NCBI RefSeq assembly: GCF_029263785.1
Contig: NZ_JAJUFE010000004.1
Location: forward strand, 1 to 64,000
Direction: 5' to 3'
Length of the DNA stretch: 64,000 bases
From: Pusillimonas sp.
GTDB taxonomy: Bacteria > Pseudomonadota > Gammaproteobacteria > Burkholderiales > Burkholderiaceae_B
Shown piece after piece: positions 1 through 8,971 of this stretch (position 1 is its first letter; each line of letters starts with the position of its first letter). Both the position numbers and the translations under genes were made by a program. Under the pieces are notes generated by a model that worked only from the letters and a program-made list of their open reading frames with translations, had not been told where the DNA came from and did not search any database.

Positions 1-1440
1 CCCAGGTATCGATTGTTGAGGCACAGAATCTTGGGCGACAGATGATACTGCTTGCAGGTTGACAGCTCCTGGATATTCATCTGAATCGAGCCCTCGCCCG
101 TGACGACGGCAACGTCGGCGTCGGGATTGGCCATCTGCACGCCCATGGCGTAAGGCAGTCCCACGCCCATGGTGCCAAGGCCACCCGAGTTGATCCAGCG
201 ACGAGGCTGGTTGAATCGGTAGTACTGGGCCGCCCACATCTGGTGCTGGCCCACGTCGGACGTTACAAAGGCGTTGCCACCAGTCACCTCACACAGCGTC
301 TCGATGACATACTGAGGCTTGATCAGGGTATCGGAACCGGCGTAGTCGAGGCATTTTTTGCCGCGCCAGGTCTCAACCTGCTGCCACCATTTGGCCAGCG
401 CAGCCTTGTTGGGCTCAGTCTCGACCGCAGTCTGCATGTACAGGGCATTGAGGTCTTGCAGCACGTCCTTGACGTTACCCACTATGGGCACGTCGACGCG
501 CACGCGCTTGGAGATCGACGACGGATCGATATCAATGTGGATGATCTTGCGCTGATTCTGCGCGAAATGCTTTGGGTTGCCGATGACTCGGTCATCGAAA
601 CGCGCACCGACGGCAACAAGCACGTCGCAGTTCTGCATGGCCATATTGGCCTCGTAGGTGCCGTGCATGCCGGGCATGCCCACAAAGCGTGAATCGTCGG
701 CAGGGAACGCGCCCAGACCCATCAGGGTGTTTGTGCACGGTGCACCCACCAGGTCGACCAGCTGACGCAGCTCTTCGGCGGCGTCGGAAAGTATCACCCC
801 GCCGCCCGAGTAGATCATGGGGCGCTCGGCCGCCAACAGCATCTGGACAGCCTTCTTGATCTGGCCATGATGCCCTTTGACGACGGGAGTGTACGAGCGC
901 ATCGACACTTCGCCCTTCTTGGCGGTGAACTTGTACTTGGCGACGGTGATGTCTTTGGGGATATCAACCAGCACCGGCCCGGGACGGCCGGTTTGTGCGA
1001 TATAGAACGCACGACGCATGGTTTCGGCCAGATCCTTGATATCGCGCACCAGGAAATTATGCTTGACGCAAGGACGTGTAATACCGACCGTATCGCATTC
1101 CTGGAACGCATCCGAACCGATAGCGGTTGTGGGCACCTGGCCACTGAGGATCACCATGGGGATGGAATCCATATAGGCAGTGGCAATGCCTGTAACAGCG
1201 TTGGTCAGGCCCGGTCCGCTGGTAACCAGCGCAACGCCGACTTTGTTCGACGAGCGTGAATATGCATCAGCAGCATGCACGGCCGCCTGCTCGTGTCGAA
1301 CGAGAATATGTTTGAATGAATCTTGTTGGTAGATGGCATCATAGATGTACAGCACTGCGCCGCCGGGGTAGCCAAACACATGCTCTACGCCCTGTTCGGC
1401 CAGGCATCGTACGACGATGTCCGCGCCATTGATTTCCATG
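1..1440 (-). CDS. ilvI: Acetolactate synthase large (catalytic) subunit, 3' part cut by window edge
   Basis: Catalyses condensation of two pyruvates (or pyruvate plus 2-ketobutyrate), the first common step of valine, leucine and isoleucine synthesis, using thiamine diphosphate (TPP), FAD and Mg. 480 codons are visible from the ATG at 1440. The N-terminal TPP-pyrimidine domain has the FGYPGGAVLYIYDAI stretch and the cofactor-activating glutamate E50 in RHEQAAVHAADAY. The central FAD domain and the start of the C-terminal TPP-diphosphate domain (VVTGEGSIQMNIQEL) follow. The frame is open to the left edge, so roughly the last 90 residues are missing. The regulatory subunit ilvH is expected just outside the window. 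A start downstream of GAAAGGA fits a ribosome binding site. A long structured leader (1441-1748) suggests attenuation control. Confidence 0.95.
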
Positions 1441-1681
1441 TTGTAGTCCTTTCGTAACCGGTACGGACGCCTCGACTGGCTAAAAAGCCTGAGCTGCGCC
1501 GGCCACGACATGATGCTCCGAGGCTTTATGGTTCACGGAACCACTCCACCCGGATACCGTGCCGCACCGATGCCCACTCGACGAAACGCCGCACGAGCGC
1601 TCTGGTGAACGCAAGAGGTAGAAACGGATGCCATGGCAACTCACGCTTGTGGCGCGGCCCTTGGCTAAGTGATACAGGCGC

Positions 1682-1746
1682 AAAAAACGGGCGGATGGCC
1701 CGAACGATAGTGCCCAATGGCCGGGTTGAGGATATTGCGCCCGGCC
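1682..1746 (-). promoter_or_regulatory. Attenuator-like leader of ilvI: hairpin plus intrinsic terminator
   Basis: Reading leftward, the predicted transcript opens with a perfect 7-bp stem (GGCCGGG at 1740-1746 with CCCGGCC at 1719-1725, in minus-strand sense). A second hairpin follows (CGGGC/GCCCG, 1688-1702) and then six U residues (1687-1682). The second hairpin has the form of an intrinsic terminator but lies about 240 nt before the ilvI start, so it would stop transcription before the gene. That is the arrangement of an attenuator. I did not find a convincing leader peptide rich in Ile, Val or Leu codons. A conserved ilv-associated leader RNA is an alternative. The rest of 1441-1681 holds no gene I can support. 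Confidence 0.6.
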
Positions 1747-1754
1747 AATACACA

Positions 1755-1783
1755 ACTTTACTGCATTGCACAAGACATGGCAA
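1755..1783 (-). promoter_or_regulatory. Probable sigma-70 promoter of ilvI
   Basis: In minus-strand sense, TTGCCA (1783-1778) and TAAAGT (1760-1755) are separated by 17 bp. This predicts a start near 1748, immediately before the first leader hairpin, which supports the attenuator reading. Confidence 0.55.
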
Positions 1784-1938
1784 TCCGAAGTGTGGCTTCA
1801 CAATGAAATTGTCGCGCCCAACCGACGCCATCGCATCGACCCTCCTCAAGCGCAAAATTTACCGTGAACACACACAAATAATTCCTTTGTGAAAGGGTAA
1901 GATAGCAGGCATTGACCTTCTTCATGCCTTCTTAGCCC

Positions 1939-4194
1939 ATGGGCCCCCGCGTCTCGCAACTGCAGCGTTTCTTCCACAGCCATTATTTCTTCGGCGGACT
2001 TCGGCAAGCTATAGGGGTCCTGATGCCGGCCCTTCTTATAGGCGGCATATGGAAAACCTACGACATTGGCATGATCGCGGCCATCGGTGCGGCCTGCGTC
2101 GCAGTCATTGACCAGCCCGGCAGCCCGCGTCGATACACCGTCAACACCATGCTGGGGGCCGTACTGCTGGGCACGTTCACCGTCGCTGTGACCGGACTGG
2201 TATCGACGGAACCCATCGCCAAATGGCTCACGATTCCTGTTCTTGGTTTCGCGTTTTCGATGCTCACGGTGTATGGCCAGCAAGGCGGGCTCATGGCCTT
2301 TGCCTGCCTGCTGATCATGACACTGACACTGCGCTCGCCTGTCAGTGGCGAGCAATTGCTGTTGCACGTGTTGTATTCGCTTGCGGGCGGCCTGTTCTAT
2401 TTTCTGTACAGCTCGGTAGTGCGCCGGGTGCTGTGGCTGCGCGAAGAACAACAGGCCCTGTCAGTCGCCCTGTTTGCAACGGCGGATTACGTCAAAGCCC
2501 GGTCGCGATTTTATGATTCCCACGTTGATCTGGACACCAGCTACCGGCAATTGATCCGCGCTCAGTCCGAAATGATCGACAAGCAGCAGGCAGCGCGAAA
2601 CACTGTCCTGCGTGAGCTGCCACGAGGCGGACAACGCGGCGACCGCCACCGCATGAAGGCGTTGAACCTTTTCATCGACATGGTGGCACTCCTGGACACC
2701 CTGATTGCCACCCAGACGGATTATGCTACGTTACATCGCGAGATCCCGGACAGCGACGTACTGGTCTTCGCGCGAGATACGCTCGTCAAGCTGTCGGACA
2801 ACATCGAGCAGATTGCCCTATGCACGGCGCGGAATCAACGTGTGGTGGGCAGGCACAGCGCCAAGGCCGAGTTGCGCGCTATCGAATACGAACTTGAACA
2901 ATACCGTGAAAGCGGCTTTGCCAAGGCAAATCCAGAGGTGTATGCCTTGCTGGTACAAGTGCTTCGACGACTGCGAAACGGGTCTCGCATCGTTGAGCGG
3001 ATGGCCACCCACACTCAGGATGACGCGAGTACCGAGCTGGTCGACCAGCGTCTGGATCAGGCACTGGGACGGTTTGTTTCCCGAACAGAGCTACGGTTCG
3101 GCATGATCACATCCAACCTGCGCCTGGATTCTCCGCATTTTCGATATGCCCTGCGCGTTGCCATCGCCATCATAGTGACCCTGGTCACGGTGAATCTTCT
3201 GAATTTCGGGCTGGCCCGCCAACACCTCTTCCCTGCGCTCGAGCTTCATGGCTATTGGGTCATACTCACGGTCATTGTCATCATGAAGCCGGGCTTCGCG
3301 CTTACCAGACAACGAAACGGCATGCGTCTGGCGGGAACCTTTATCGGCTGTGTCGCCGCTTTTGGCATCTTTACGCTGACAAACCGTTCCGACCTGCTGT
3401 TGGCGATATTGGTCGTCAGCTGCGTGCTGGGCTACAGCTTTGTACAGGTCAGCTTCATGGGCACCGCCATATTCAAGACCATCATGGTTCTGCTTGCCTT
3501 CCACCTGCTGGAACCCAGCTCGACCGTAGTGATCGGAGAGCGCCTGATCGATACCGTGATCGGCTGCATCATCGCCCTGCTATGCAGCTATCTGCTGCCC
3601 TGGTGGGAACACAGCTACATGGGTTCATTGGCCAAGGCATTGCGTACCGCCAATTACCGCTACTTCCAGGCGGGCATTCACTACGCTGACCTGGTTCGTT
3701 CCCTGCGGCGCAATCCGCGTGAGCGCACAGGACAAGACTCAGAATTGCTGGAAGCCGACATGGCATTCAGATTGGCGCGCAAGGCCGTCTATATTGCATT
3801 CAGCAATTACGCCGCCGCGTTCTACCGAATGGCAGCCGAACCTGCCAAGCGGCAAAAGAACGTCCCGGAGCTAAACAATCTGTTGAATCAAAACCATGTA
3901 CTGACCTCACAGATAGGTGCTGCCGTGCCCTTGCTCGCTGCACTGCCAACAGTTCCTCCGGGAATCCGACAGGCGCTTGACGCCGTGGACGCCCTGTTGC
4001 AAGACAAAAATGCCGAGTTGCCCACTTCGCTTGAGACAGAGGGCGAGCTGGCTACACTGGCCTACCCCTTGCGCCAGATGATGAATGCGGCCCAGCTGAT
4101 ACGGCAAGAGATGCTCGCTCTGGAACCGCCGCAGCCCGCGGGAACCAATACGGATACGTCATCAAGCAACCTGGGCCTGCGTACGGGAACCTGA
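1939..4194 (+). CDS. FUSC/YccS-family integral membrane protein
   Basis: 751 residues with the layout of the YccS/YhfK (fusaric-acid-resistance-like, FUSC) family. A first group of membrane helices at about 15-150 is followed by a long charged cytoplasmic stretch (about 160-390), a second helix group (about 400-530) and a soluble C-terminal tail. Family members are inner-membrane proteins proposed to export aromatic or other toxic compounds; the substrate here cannot be read from sequence. The ATG at 1939 has no clear Shine-Dalgarno sequence. It is kept because the first residues lead straight into the conserved N-terminal helix; an ATG at 2023 is possible. The 3' end overlaps the convergent MFS gene by 33 bp. 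Confidence 0.85.
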   Translation: MGPRVSQLQRFFHSHYFFGGLRQAIGVLMPALLIGGIWKTYDIGMIAAIGAACVAVIDQPGSPRRYTVNTMLGAVLLGTFTVAVTGLVSTEPIAKWLTIPVLGFAFSMLTVYGQQGGLMAFACLLIMTLTLRSPVSGEQLLLHVLYSLAGGLFYFLYSSVVRRVLWLREEQQALSVALFATADYVKARSRFYDSHVDLDTSYRQLIRAQSEMIDKQQAARNTVLRELPRGGQRGDRHRMKALNLFIDMVALLDTLIATQTDYATLHREIPDSDVLVFARDTLVKLSDNIEQIALCTARNQRVVGRHSAKAELRAIEYELEQYRESGFAKANPEVYALLVQVLRRLRNGSRIVERMATHTQDDASTELVDQRLDQALGRFVSRTELRFGMITSNLRLDSPHFRYALRVAIAIIVTLVTVNLLNFGLARQHLFPALELHGYWVILTVIVIMKPGFALTRQRNGMRLAGTFIGCVAAFGIFTLTNRSDLLLAILVVSCVLGYSFVQVSFMGTAIFKTIMVLLAFHLLEPSSTVVIGERLIDTVIGCIIALLCSYLLPWWEHSYMGSLAKALRTANYRYFQAGIHYADLVRSLRRNPRERTGQDSELLEADMAFRLARKAVYIAFSNYAAAFYRMAAEPAKRQKNVPELNNLLNQNHVLTSQIGAAVPLLAALPTVPPGIRQALDAVDALLQDKNAELPTSLETEGELATLAYPLRQMMNAAQLIRQEMLALEPPQPAGTNTDTSSSNLGLRTGT

Positions 4195-5400
4195 CCGGCC
4201 AGGCCAGAAGTACCAGGCCGCCGATGCAATCTGCAGCACCAGCAGGCATGTCCATGCCGTCAGGTGCGCCTGTGCGGGATACACGCCCGGGGCGAGCGGC
4301 TCCCAGCGCTCGACAATCCATCCAATTGCCACCTGCACCGCAAATGTCGACATGAAAACCTGCATGTTGAACGTGGTATTGACCCTGCCCCATACGGCCG
4401 GCGGGTATCGCGATACAAAAATCGCAAAGACCAGCACGCAGCAGGCGCCGAATACTCCGAAGCACGACCAGACCAATGATTTCGGAAGCGGAAAATCAAA
4501 CACTATGATTACCTGGAACACCACAAACATGGTGATGCACAGACCGCAATATACGGTCAGGCTCATGCCAAGTCGCTCGACCCGTCGCACCAGCATGCCT
4601 GAAAGCAGACTGCCGGCCACCGCCGCCATTCCCACCGTGGACACCAGACCATCCGTAAGTACCTCGCTCGCCTGGCTGACATCCAGCAGATAAGGCTTCA
4701 TCCAGAGCGATTGCACAGCGTAGAACATACCGGCGCTGACCGACGGAAACAGAGTGAGTTTCCAGAATGGAGCGCTGCTCAGAAGTTTCCAAGTACCCCG
4801 AAACTGATCACCCACGGTGGGTCGGTTTCGCCGTTCTTCCGTGGCCGGTGCGTCAACGGCTCCGAACAGGATAAGCGCGGCGACCAGGGTGATGATCAGC
4901 GCCATTACCAGGCTGATGATTCGCCATGTAAACACATCCAGAAGCAAAGCCAGCGGCGTTCCCACCAGTGCGCCTCCCAGCCCGCCAATGGCAATGAAAG
5001 CGCCATTCAGGAGGGGTACGCGATGCGCTGGAACATGCTGGGCCAAGGCCTGCAAGCCTGCGCCCATGCTGACCCCGACGCCGGCACCGATAAGAAAACG
5101 ACCCAGCATCAAGCCGGGCAGGCCGTCTGCGCAGGCGTAAACAACGGAGCCCGCTGCCGAGGCGAGCATCAATATTGCATTGACACGTCTTGGGCCCCAG
5201 GTGTCCAGGGCGGCGCCGGCCGGAATCTGCACCAACGCAAAACCCAGGAAATACAGACTGGTCAACATGCCCAGATCGGCTGCTGACAGCTCCAGTTCCC
5301 GAATCAGAAATGGTGCAAACCCGATGTTGAGCCCACGAAACACGTAGGACGCCAAATAACCGAGTGCGAAGAAAGAAAAGACCCGCGATGCTGCGTTCAT
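4162..5400 (-). CDS. MFS family transporter
   Basis: 412 residues with about 12 hydrophobic helices typical of the major facilitator superfamily. The loop between helices 2 and 3 has the family motif region (GAALDTWGPRRVNAI), and helix 4/5 carries GRFLIGAGVGVSMGAGLQA. It probably moves a small solute using an ion gradient; the substrate is unknown. It overlaps the 3' end of the FUSC gene tail to tail. It lies 42 bp downstream of yaaA on the same strand, with a hairpin between them, so it may have its own promoter inside or near that gap. Confidence 0.85.
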   Translation of the reverse strand: MNAASRVFSFFALGYLASYVFRGLNIGFAPFLIRELELSAADLGMLTSLYFLGFALVQIPAGAALDTWGPRRVNAILMLASAAGSVVYACADGLPGLMLGRFLIGAGVGVSMGAGLQALAQHVPAHRVPLLNGAFIAIGGLGGALVGTPLALLLDVFTWRIISLVMALIITLVAALILFGAVDAPATEERRNRPTVGDQFRGTWKLLSSAPFWKLTLFPSVSAGMFYAVQSLWMKPYLLDVSQASEVLTDGLVSTVGMAAVAGSLLSGMLVRRVERLGMSLTVYCGLCITMFVVFQVIIVFDFPLPKSLVWSCFGVFGACCVLVFAIFVSRYPPAVWGRVNTTFNMQVFMSTFAVQVAIGWIVERWEPLAPGVYPAQAHLTAWTCLLVLQIASAAWYFWPGRSGSRTQAQVA

Positions 5401-5413
5401 GAATGCCAGAATA

Positions 5414-5437
5414 GAAAGCGGGCGTTTGCCCGCTTTC
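5414..5437 (-). terminator. Hairpin between yaaA and the MFS gene
   Basis: A perfect 10-bp stem GAAAGCGGGC/GCCCGCTTTC with a GTTT loop lies just after the yaaA stop. The trailing U content is modest, so it may be a weak terminator or an mRNA-stabilising hairpin. Confidence 0.55.
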
Positions 5438-5442
5438 CCGGT

Positions 5443-6219
5443 TTACGCAGCCAGCCGGCGACGGAACACCAAACGCGATTCATCGGATTCGTCTGGCGTA
5501 AAAACATACCCTTCGGAATCGAACTTTTCCAATCCCTTTACGCTTGTGATCTTGTGATCAATGACAAAGCGTGCCATCAGGCCTCGGGCACGCTTGGCAT
5601 GAAAGCTGATGATCTTGAACTGACCGTTCTTGTAATCCTGGAACACGCATTGAACAACCTTGGCCTTCAAGACTTTTAGGTCAACTGCCTTGAAATACTC
5701 TTCAGAAGCCAGATTCAGTATCCAGGGCTTCTTCTGCGCTTCAAGTCGCGTGTTGAGATAATCTGCGATCTGCGTTCCCCAGTAATCGTATAGCGTCTTG
5801 CCACGGTCAGTGACCAGTCGTGTTCCCATTTCCAGGCGGTACGGCTGCATGAGATCCAGAGGTCGCAACACCCCATACAAGCCGCTGAGAATGGCCATGT
5901 GCTCTTGCGCCCACTCGAGTTTCGAGTCTGAAAGAGAAGGCGCGTCGAGACCTTCGTACACATCGCCGTTGAACGCAAGTACTGCCTGACGCGAGTTTGT
6001 CTGGGTGAACTTCGGTTTCCAGGCCGAATAGCGATCCACATTCAGCTCGGCCAGTGCGTCACTGAGCTTCATCAGGGAGGCAATCTCGGTTGCGGATTTC
6101 TTCTTCAGTACGTCGATCAGCCCGGCTGCCTGCTTGATAAAAAGCGGCTGGGTATGCAGCGTAGTGCGAACCGGGGAGTCGTAGTCGAGCTTTTTAGCGG
6201 GAGACAGCAACAACAACAT
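5443..6219 (-). CDS. yaaA: Peroxide stress protein YaaA (DUF328/UPF0246)
   Basis: 258 residues, the normal family length. The start MLLLLSPAKKLDY matches the conserved N-terminus, and the middle carries LSGLYGVLRPLDLMQPYRLEMG, a hallmark of the family. In E. coli YaaA lowers intracellular free iron during hydrogen peroxide stress and belongs to the OxyR response; DNA-binding activity has also been reported for the family. It acts in the cytoplasm. The gene follows bdhA on the same strand after 71 bp and may be transcribed with it. Confidence 0.93.
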   Translation of the reverse strand: MLLLLSPAKKLDYDSPVRTTLHTQPLFIKQAAGLIDVLKKKSATEIASLMKLSDALAELNVDRYSAWKPKFTQTNSRQAVLAFNGDVYEGLDAPSLSDSKLEWAQEHMAILSGLYGVLRPLDLMQPYRLEMGTRLVTDRGKTLYDYWGTQIADYLNTRLEAQKKPWILNLASEEYFKAVDLKVLKAKVVQCVFQDYKNGQFKIISFHAKRARGLMARFVIDHKITSVKGLEKFDSEGYVFTPDESDESRLVFRRRLAA

Positions 6220-6290
6220 GGTTTCGTTTACCTTGAATAGAAAGTCAAAAATTTACCGTGGCCACCGCCCCGGGGGTTCTGGCTGAGAGC

Positions 6291-7073
6291 CTATCGAGCC
6301 GTCCAGCCCCCATCTATCGGCATCGAAGCACCGGTAATCTGCTCTGCCGCTTCCGAGGCCAAAAACACTGCCATGCCGCCTATCTGGCGGGGAGTCACAA
6401 ATTGCAGTGAAGGTTGCTTTTCGGCGAGCAGCTGACGGGCCGCTTCGTCCAGATCGATCTGCCGTTCACGCGCGATGACCTCGATTTGTTTTTCGACCAG
6501 TGGAGTGCGGACCCAGCCTGGGCAAATGGCATTGACGGTCACGCCAGTACCAGCCGTTTCCAGCGCAGCCACCCTGGTCAGCCCCACGACCCCGTGCTTG
6601 GCGGCCACGTAGGCTGATTTCGCCGGAGAGGCCACGAGGCCGTGTGCCGAGGCTATATTGATAATGCGCCCCCAACCCTGTTTCTTCATATGGGGAAGTG
6701 CTGCTGCAGTTCCATGAAACACGGCAGACAGATTCAGGGCAATGATGGCGTCCCAACGCTCTATGGGAAAATCTTCGATCAGGTCCGTATGCTGCACGCC
6801 GGCGTTATTGACCAGGATATCGATTCCCCCCAGCACAGAGACCGCAGTTTCGATAAACGTTCGCGTGGCTTCAGGCTGGCTAAGGTCGGCATTAATGTAG
6901 TGCGCCTTGACGGCGAACTCAAGCTCGATATTGACACGCTCTTTCTCGATTGCCGACGGATCGCCGAACCCGTTTATCACCACATCAGCACCGTTCGAAG
7001 CCAGTTCCCGGGCGATGCCCAATCCAATTCCACTGGTCGACCCCGTTATAACCGCGCGTTTGCCGTCGAGCAT
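6291..7073 (-). CDS. bdhA: D-3-hydroxybutyrate dehydrogenase
   Basis: A 260-residue short-chain dehydrogenase. The NAD site is TGSTSGIG (10-17), the structural motif NNAG lies at 89-92, and the catalytic residues are S142, Y155 and K159. The C-terminal segment around Q-F-V-T-P and GGWTAR is typical of 3-hydroxybutyrate dehydrogenases rather than general SDRs. It interconverts 3-hydroxybutyrate and acetoacetate, the exit route from polyhydroxybutyrate stores. This fits with the phasin gene at the right edge of the window. Substrate assignment rests on overall family resemblance. Confidence 0.88.
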   Translation of the reverse strand: MLDGKRAVITGSTSGIGLGIARELASNGADVVINGFGDPSAIEKERVNIELEFAVKAHYINADLSQPEATRTFIETAVSVLGGIDILVNNAGVQHTDLIEDFPIERWDAIIALNLSAVFHGTAAALPHMKKQGWGRIINIASAHGLVASPAKSAYVAAKHGVVGLTRVAALETAGTGVTVNAICPGWVRTPLVEKQIEVIARERQIDLDEAARQLLAEKQPSLQFVTPRQIGGMAVFLASEAAEQITGASMPIDGGWTAR

Positions 7074-7187
7074 GCCTTATTCCTTGGTTGCGTCATTCAA
7101 TTCGCTGTCGCCCAGCCAGAAGCCAAAAGGCGATGCCGTAGTGTAAACGCACAAGCGCTGCGCCTGGTAGCCGCCACAAGCAAGGGT

Positions 7188-8741
7188 TCACTGCCTGACC
7201 AGCCGCCCCACGCCGTCTTTTTCGTAAAACTCGATTTCCAGACTTTGAATGGATCCATCCTGCCCGGCGACAAATGTCACGGAAGACCGCGAGCCAGGCG
7301 TTGCCATTTCGCCCTCGGGTTCAAACACAAAGATGTTTCCATTCCAATGCGTCAGCGGAAACTCGCGCTTGTGCGGCGGCATCGACAGCACTAGTTGCCG
7401 GCTACGCTGAATGACATCTACTGCACCGAGGTAATCATTGGCGAATGTTCCTGTGTATTCCGCGAGCGGCAGTGCAGCATCGGGACCCACCAGAAAAGGC
7501 TGTCCGGCGAATTTTCCGACCGGCGCCAACATGGCGTCAAACACGGGGCCAAGAAAGTCCAGCCAATCTCGATCCACACGCCCATGCTGCACCAGGTCGA
7601 CATAAGTCAGGCACAGCGCCTCGGCCGCACCAACCGGCAGGGCATTGGTGAGAACGACGATTCCAGTATCGGCCGCAGGAAGCAGGCTGAAGCTCGTGGC
7701 TGCCCCCATGAAAAACGCACCCGAATGTCCCAGCAGCCTGTTTCCGGCAGGCGTCGTGGAAACGTTGAAGCCGTATCCATAATGCCCCCCGTGCCTGTTG
7801 TTTTCGGATGGTGGCGCCGTCATCACTTGTGGACTCAACGCCGGCGTCAGGGCATCGCGGTCAATAAGGCGCTGTCCATTAACCACGCCCTGGTCAAGCA
7901 CCATATTCATCCACTTGGCGATATCCAGTACGTTTGAGCTGACCCCGCCGGCTGGGGTCTGCGCATCGGGCTGCCGTTGTGGGCCAGGCACGAAGCCGGC
8001 TCCACCTCGAATGTGTGGTGTCGCACGGTTGGTTCGGGCAAGAAAATCGGAATGACGGGAGCTCGTTGCTGTCATACCCAAGGGCAGATACAACACTTCT
8101 TCAGACAATTTCTCCCATTCAGTACCCGCCGCTGAGGAAACCGCCAACGCAGCGGCCGTGAGGCCAAAATTAGTATAGGCGTACTGCGATCGCAATGGCT
8201 CGAGAGGCAAATGGCGCAGCCGCTCCAGAATTTGCCGGCGCCCGTACCCGAGATCCTCCAGATCATCACCCGCGTGATCCGGCAAGCCCGACTGGTGAGA
8301 ATAAAGATCGCCAATGGTCACCTGGGCCGTAGCCTGAGGGTCGCTCAATGCGAACCAGGGAAGATGCCTGGTTACGGGCGTATCCCAGCTTACGACTCCC
8401 TTGCTGATCTGAGTGGCCACCACGGTGGCTCCCACCGGCTTTGACAATGAAGCTATCTGGAAGACAGTGTGGGGATCCACCGGCTCGTTTTCACCGATCT
8501 TTCGTACCCCAAACCCTTTCGCATAAACTGTGCGGCCTTGATGAACGACAGCGACTGCCATTCCGGGTATGCCCGAGCGGGCGAATATGTCGGTGGCGAC
8601 TTCGTCAAGCCGGCCTACGGCCTGCGCAACGCGATCAGCAGATATGGTTGTACTGGCGTAAGCGGCCACGCCGCAAAATGATGCCAGCGCACTCAATGAT
8701 GATGCGAGCAAGCCCATACGAATACCTGAAAGCATATGCAT
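7188..8741 (-). CDS. Secreted serine hydrolase, class C beta-lactamase-like fold
   Basis: 517 residues. An N-terminal hydrophobic segment ending near A-Y-A-S (about 29) looks like a signal peptide, so export to the periplasm is expected. The catalytic SxxK is S98-L-S-K101, the YxN-type motif is in YAYTNFG, and a late HSG sits in the position of the KTG motif. After about residue 380 a C-terminal beta-rich domain follows, as in many penicillin-binding-protein-like esterases. The family includes esterases, D-aminopeptidases and AmpC-type enzymes; I cannot tell which substrate is used and would not call this a resistance gene. It is transcribed toward bdhA after a 114-bp gap. Confidence 0.82.
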   Translation of the reverse strand: MHMLSGIRMGLLASSLSALASFCGVAAYASTTISADRVAQAVGRLDEVATDIFARSGIPGMAVAVVHQGRTVYAKGFGVRKIGENEPVDPHTVFQIASLSKPVGATVVATQISKGVVSWDTPVTRHLPWFALSDPQATAQVTIGDLYSHQSGLPDHAGDDLEDLGYGRRQILERLRHLPLEPLRSQYAYTNFGLTAAALAVSSAAGTEWEKLSEEVLYLPLGMTATSSRHSDFLARTNRATPHIRGGAGFVPGPQRQPDAQTPAGGVSSNVLDIAKWMNMVLDQGVVNGQRLIDRDALTPALSPQVMTAPPSENNRHGGHYGYGFNVSTTPAGNRLLGHSGAFFMGAATSFSLLPAADTGIVVLTNALPVGAAEALCLTYVDLVQHGRVDRDWLDFLGPVFDAMLAPVGKFAGQPFLVGPDAALPLAEYTGTFANDYLGAVDVIQRSRQLVLSMPPHKREFPLTHWNGNIFVFEPEGEMATPGSRSSVTFVAGQDGSIQSLEIEFYEKDGVGRLVRQ

Positions 8742-8789
8742 TCCTGTTTCGGCGGTTCCTGACAGCCCACATCATAATCGGTACGCGCA

Positions 8790-8825
8790 AAAAAACCCGC
8801 AAACGCGTAAGGCGAACTTGCGGGC
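8790..8825 (-). terminator. Intrinsic terminator downstream of tRNA-Ser
   Basis: In minus-strand sense, a CCCGCAA/TTGCGGG stem (8797-8825) is followed by seven U residues (8796-8790). It lies just beyond the 3' end of the tRNA-Ser gene. Confidence 0.8.
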
Positions 8826-8860
8826 TCTTGCCTTTTCAAAAAGAATCTTGAAAAGAAATT

Positions 8861-8951
<91 letters not shown>

Positions 8952-8971
8952 TGGTATTGCGGTCAAGCCAG

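Noticed and set aside
1533-1634. 33-codon frame in the ilvI leader
   Set aside because: It lies after the terminator hairpin, has no ribosome site and no Ile/Val/Leu bias, so it is not a convincing leader peptide.
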